Positions 43,575 through 46,382 of a stretch of DNA of 46,382 bases are shown here, one piece after another. Below the pieces are notes generated by a model. That model was not told where the DNA came from. It made no database searches and was given only the letters and a program-made list of their open reading frames with translations. The position numbers were made by a program, and so were the translations under genes. The stretch's first letter is position 1, and each line of letters begins with the position of its first letter. The stretch spans positions 1-46,382 of the forward strand of contig JAOUNB010000005.1 in the NCBI GenBank assembly GCA_029881195.1, given 5' to 3'. The stretch comes from Candidatus Nitrosopumilus sp. (lineage in GTDB: Archaea > Thermoproteota > Nitrososphaeria > Nitrososphaerales > Nitrosopumilaceae).

Positions 43575-44600
43575 ATGAAAACCCGTTTGATTGTTTCAGT
43601 AGGTATTGCTGGAATAATTTTGATAGTGGTAATGGGAATTACTCTTAATTCTAGCGATACCGCCCGTGAAAATAAACTTCGTATTGCATATTTTCCAAAT
43701 ATCAGCCATGCTATCCCGATAGTTGGAATTGAAAAAGGTTTCTTTGAAAAAAGTATTGGCGATGAAATAAAAATTGAAACACGAGTTTTTGATAGTGGTC
43801 CTCAAGCAATAGAATCCCTGTTTGCAAATTCCATTGATCTTGCATATGTTGGACCTGGTCCAGCCATAATTGGATTTTTAAATTCAGATAATCATAATGT
43901 AAGGATTCTTGCGGGATCTGCAAGTGGTGGTGCAAGCTTTATTGTACATCCCTCATCTAAAATTAAATCCGCATCTGACTTTGAAGGTAAAAAGATTGCT
44001 GCTCCTCAAATTGGAAATACTCAAGATGTTTCACTACGACACTATCTTTCTGAAAATGGTTTAAAGACTGCAGAAAAAGGAGGCTCTGTAATCGTTTACA
44101 ATATACCAAATCCTGATATCTATACATTATTTGTTAAAGGCGATATTGATGGTGCTTGGGTTGCAGAGCCATGGGCCACAATTTTAGAGACTGAACTAGA
44201 TGGAAACAGACTGTTCTACGAGGAAGAATTATGGTCAAATGGTGAATTTGCCTCGGTTCTTTTAATTGGAAACGTAGATTATGTTGAAAAAAATCATAAA
44301 CTGATTTCTAATTTGTTAATTTCTCATCATGAAACTGCAGACTGGATAAATCAAAATCCTACTGAGACAAGAATTCTTTTCAATAATTTTCTAAAATCCC
44401 ATCTGGGAAAATCTTTGTCTGATGAAGTTGTAGATACTGCATTATCTAATCTTGTAATAACTTCTGATCCTCTTCTTAATTCTGTTTATTCTTTTGCAGA
44501 AAAGGCTGATGCATTAGGATATTTAGGAAGAAATGGATATGACTTATCTGGAATTTTTTACCCCCTTGATTCAAATTCTGACTTGGAGGAAAGTCTGTAA
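43575..44600 (+). CDS. ABC importer substrate-binding protein (NitT/TauT, SsuA-like)
   Basis: A 341-aa protein. An N-terminal hydrophobic helix (about 5-25, LIVSVGIAGIILIVVMGI) without a lipobox cysteine suggests a membrane-anchored binding protein. The rest is an SsuA/TauA-like bilobal domain: LRIAYFPNISHAIPIVGIEKG, DLAYVGPGPAI, GKKIAAPQIGNTQD, GAWVAEPWATI. The substrate class (sulfonates, nitrate, thiamine precursor or others) cannot be told. Its TAA overlaps the ATPase ATG by one base. Confidence 0.88.
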   Translation: MKTRLIVSVGIAGIILIVVMGITLNSSDTARENKLRIAYFPNISHAIPIVGIEKGFFEKSIGDEIKIETRVFDSGPQAIESLFANSIDLAYVGPGPAIIGFLNSDNHNVRILAGSASGGASFIVHPSSKIKSASDFEGKKIAAPQIGNTQDVSLRHYLSENGLKTAEKGGSVIVYNIPNPDIYTLFVKGDIDGAWVAEPWATILETELDGNRLFYEEELWSNGEFASVLLIGNVDYVEKNHKLISNLLISHHETADWINQNPTETRILFNNFLKSHLGKSLSDEVVDTALSNLVITSDPLLNSVYSFAEKADALGYLGRNGYDLSGIFYPLDSNSDLEESL

Positions 44601-45364
44601 TGGCCAAACTTGAGGCAAAAAATATTGTTAAATATTTTAGTCACGATTCTCACAAACTAAAAGCCCTTGGTGGTGTAAATCTCAAAGTTGAGGCAGGTGA
44701 CTTTGTATGTTTGGTTGGACCTTCGGGATGTGGGAAATCGACATTTTTACGCATAGTTGCAGGCTTGGAATCTCCTGATGAAGGCCAAATTTTGTTTGAT
44801 GGCCACCCTGTTATTGAAACCGGACCTGAGAGAATAATGGTATTTCAAGAAGGTGCATTATTTCCGTGGCTTAAGGTTCAAGATAATGTGGAATTTGGGT
44901 TAAAAATGGCTGGTATTCCAAAAGAGGAGAGGGCAAAGATATCTCATAGATATTTGGACATGATGCAGCTTACTAAATTTGCAGATTCTTACACTTTCCA
45001 ACTTTCAACTGGAATGAAACAGCGCGTAGCTATTGCTAGAGCGTTGGTGATGGATCCTGATGTATTGCTCATGGATGAACCTTTTGCAGCACTTGATGCG
45101 CAAACTCGAGACTTGTTACTAGTTGAGATGCAGTTAATTTGGGAAAAGACAAAGAAGACCATTTTGTTTGTAACTCATAATGTTGCAGAAGCTGCAGTTC
45201 TAGGAACCAAAGTAGTAATTTTTAGTAATCGTCCATCAATCATTAAAAAAGAAGTTGATAATAATTTTCCACGACCCCGAGTTACTGAAGATAAATCATT
45301 ACTAAAATTCCAACAAGATATCTTGGCAGAATTAAGACCCGAGGTAAAGAAAAGTAAGAGATGA
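44600..45364 (+). CDS. ABC importer ATPase (NitT/TauT family)
   Basis: A 254-aa ATPase with Walker A GPSGCGKST, Q-loop VFQEGALFPWL, signature LSTGMKQRVAIARAL, Walker B LLMDEPFAALD and switch VTHN. The signature reads LSTGM, with Thr where the second position is normally Gly. FPWLKV is typical of the SsuB/TauB/NrtD group. The permease ATG overlaps its stop (ATGA). Confidence 0.93.
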   Translation: MAKLEAKNIVKYFSHDSHKLKALGGVNLKVEAGDFVCLVGPSGCGKSTFLRIVAGLESPDEGQILFDGHPVIETGPERIMVFQEGALFPWLKVQDNVEFGLKMAGIPKEERAKISHRYLDMMQLTKFADSYTFQLSTGMKQRVAIARALVMDPDVLLMDEPFAALDAQTRDLLLVEMQLIWEKTKKTILFVTHNVAEAAVLGTKVVIFSNRPSIIKKEVDNNFPRPRVTEDKSLLKFQQDILAELRPEVKKSKR

Positions 45365-46128
45365 ATATTTTGGCAAAAAATTTCACTCCTCATAGAATTG
45401 TATTTTATATTGGAATAGTTGTTGTTTGGCAAGTTATTGCAATAACTGGAATATGGCCTGAAAATATTTTTCCATCCCCCTACGAGGTAGCTGAAGATTT
45501 GGCATATGGTGCAGCAGACGGTAGTCTATTTTATGGAATTGCAACCAGCATGTGGAGATTGTCTATTGGATTGGCAATTGCAATAGCAGGAGGTATAGTA
45601 CTAGGAATCTTTATGGCAAGAGTTGAAGTTGTCAATCAAACAGTAGGGTCTTTGGTTTTGGGATTACAATCAATTCCTTCAATTGCTTGGGTTCCACTTG
45701 CAATACTTTGGTTTGGGTTAACTTATGGTGGAATAATTTTTGTTACTGCAATTGGAGCAATTTTTGCAGTTACAATAAACACCTACACTGGTGTCAAAAA
45801 TATAGATCCTCATTTTATTGAGGCCGCACGAAACATGGGTGCAAAAGGTAGTCAATTAATTACTGCAGTATTAATTCCTGCTGCATTTCCGTACATGATT
45901 TCTGGTTTCAAACAAGGCTGGGCATTTGCATGGAGGGGTGTCATTGGTGCTGAGATACTCTTTTCATTCCTAGGATTGGGATTTCTACTTAATGCTGGAC
46001 GTTCTCTAAATGATGTCTCAGAGGTAATTGCTATAATGATGGTAATAATGGGAATTGGTTTGGCAATAGATGGTGTTGTTTTTACAAAACTAGAAAATAA
46101 AGTGATGTCTCGTTGGGGACTGCGCTAG
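45361..46128 (+). CDS. ABC importer permease (NitT/TauT family)
   Basis: A 255-aa integral membrane protein with about six helices. The coupling-helix region EAARNMGAKGSQLITAVLIPAAFPYMISGFKQGWAFAWRG is the EAA motif that contacts the ATPase. IPSIAWVPLAILWFGLTYGG is characteristic of SsuC/TauC. It completes a three-gene operon (43575-46128), presumably working as a homodimer with two ATPase subunits. Confidence 0.93.
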   Translation: MNILAKNFTPHRIVFYIGIVVVWQVIAITGIWPENIFPSPYEVAEDLAYGAADGSLFYGIATSMWRLSIGLAIAIAGGIVLGIFMARVEVVNQTVGSLVLGLQSIPSIAWVPLAILWFGLTYGGIIFVTAIGAIFAVTINTYTGVKNIDPHFIEAARNMGAKGSQLITAVLIPAAFPYMISGFKQGWAFAWRGVIGAEILFSFLGLGFLLNAGRSLNDVSEVIAIMMVIMGIGLAIDGVVFTKLENKVMSRWGLR

Positions 46129-46264
46129 TTCCTTTTTTGTCTGTTTATCAATATATGACACTCCTTCTTTGTGCCTAATTTTGGTAGCAGATGTTTGGCA
46201 AAGGTTCAATTATTTTGATTTGTATTTAACTGGTACTTTTGAAATTGAACTTTTGTTTTTTTAG

Positions 46265-46382
46265 TTATTGTTTTTTTATCTTCAATGAAACAACAAAAGC
46301 ACAAATAATTACTGTAATTGCAAAATACATTACTGCATGATAATCAAATAGTAATGCGATACTTCCTGCAATGACTGGACCT
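46265..46382 (-). CDS. C-terminal end of a membrane transporter (probably MFS), cut by window edge
   Basis: A minus-strand frame open to the right edge ends at 46265. The 38 visible residues (GPVIAGSIALLFDYHAVMYF, then ITVIICAFVVSLKIKKQ) match the last two helices of MFS carriers: GPxIAG in the penultimate helix, then a final hydrophobic helix with basic tail. The complete MFS protein at 7716-8870 has a similar end (GPTIGGPI...). Confidence 0.6.
   Translation of the reverse strand, partial: GPVIAGSIALLFDYHAVMYFAITVIICAFVVSLKIKKQ

Overview
The window is AT-rich DNA, about one third G+C judged by eye. It comes from an ammonia-oxidising thaumarchaeon (Nitrososphaerota) close to Nitrosopumilus. 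The pointers are an ADP-forming acyl-CoA synthetase next to an enoyl-CoA hydratase (the gene pair of the thaumarchaeal 3-hydroxypropionate/4-hydroxybutyrate cycle), a eukaryote-type topoisomerase IB, an ESCRT-III/CdvB-like protein, archaeal DnaG, a proteasome alpha subunit, CTP-type riboflavin kinase, LysW-dependent amino-acid synthesis and a secreted cupredoxin. Many genes start with TTG or GTG, and several have a TATA box about 25-30 nt before the start codon, as expected for leaderless transcripts.

Layout. 0-6 kb: the tail of a DUF1998 helicase cut by the window edge, an intron-containing tRNA-Met, topoisomerase IB, an SDR oxidoreductase and a full-length DUF1998 helicase. 6-12.5 kb: a DNA methyltransferase, TatA, a P-II protein, an MFS transporter with a methyltransferase, proteasome alpha, a winged-helix regulator, glutamate dehydrogenase and a Toprim protein. 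12.6-20.9 kb: a GATase, the carbon-fixation pair, a cupredoxin, two DNA-binding proteins, an A-type Fe-S carrier, dnaG, and ribK facing a RibL-like FAD synthase. 21-24.1 kb: a minus-strand operon lysW-lysX-lysK-dphB. 36.5-43.4 kb: homocitrate synthase, an Lrp regulator and a tightly overlapping argG-lysW-lysX-argC-argB-argD set. 43.6-46.1 kb: a NitT/TauT-type ABC importer. The C-terminus of a second MFS protein runs off the right edge.

Between the two amino-acid clusters lies a gene-poor, accessory-looking stretch (about 24.2-36.4 kb). It holds secreted proteins, small zinc ribbons, an AbrB-like protein, CdvB, a membrane-embedded spermidine-synthase-like protein, a TPR protein and a truncated integrase. 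Two independent pairs of genes here share duplicated promoter regions. One copy even includes the first four codons, and the duplicated block contains an inverted repeat. A degenerate second copy of a small gene's end is also present. A 35-codon gene overlaps its neighbour by ATGA in a three-gene mini-operon.

The LysW carrier is present twice, each copy followed by its own LysX-type ligase. One LysW ends in the canonical EDWGE. The other ends in EDWGQ and so lacks the C-terminal glutamate that normally carries the substrate. Only the Gln version sits next to the releasing enzyme LysK. This and the shared promoter elements are the observations I consider most worth checking.
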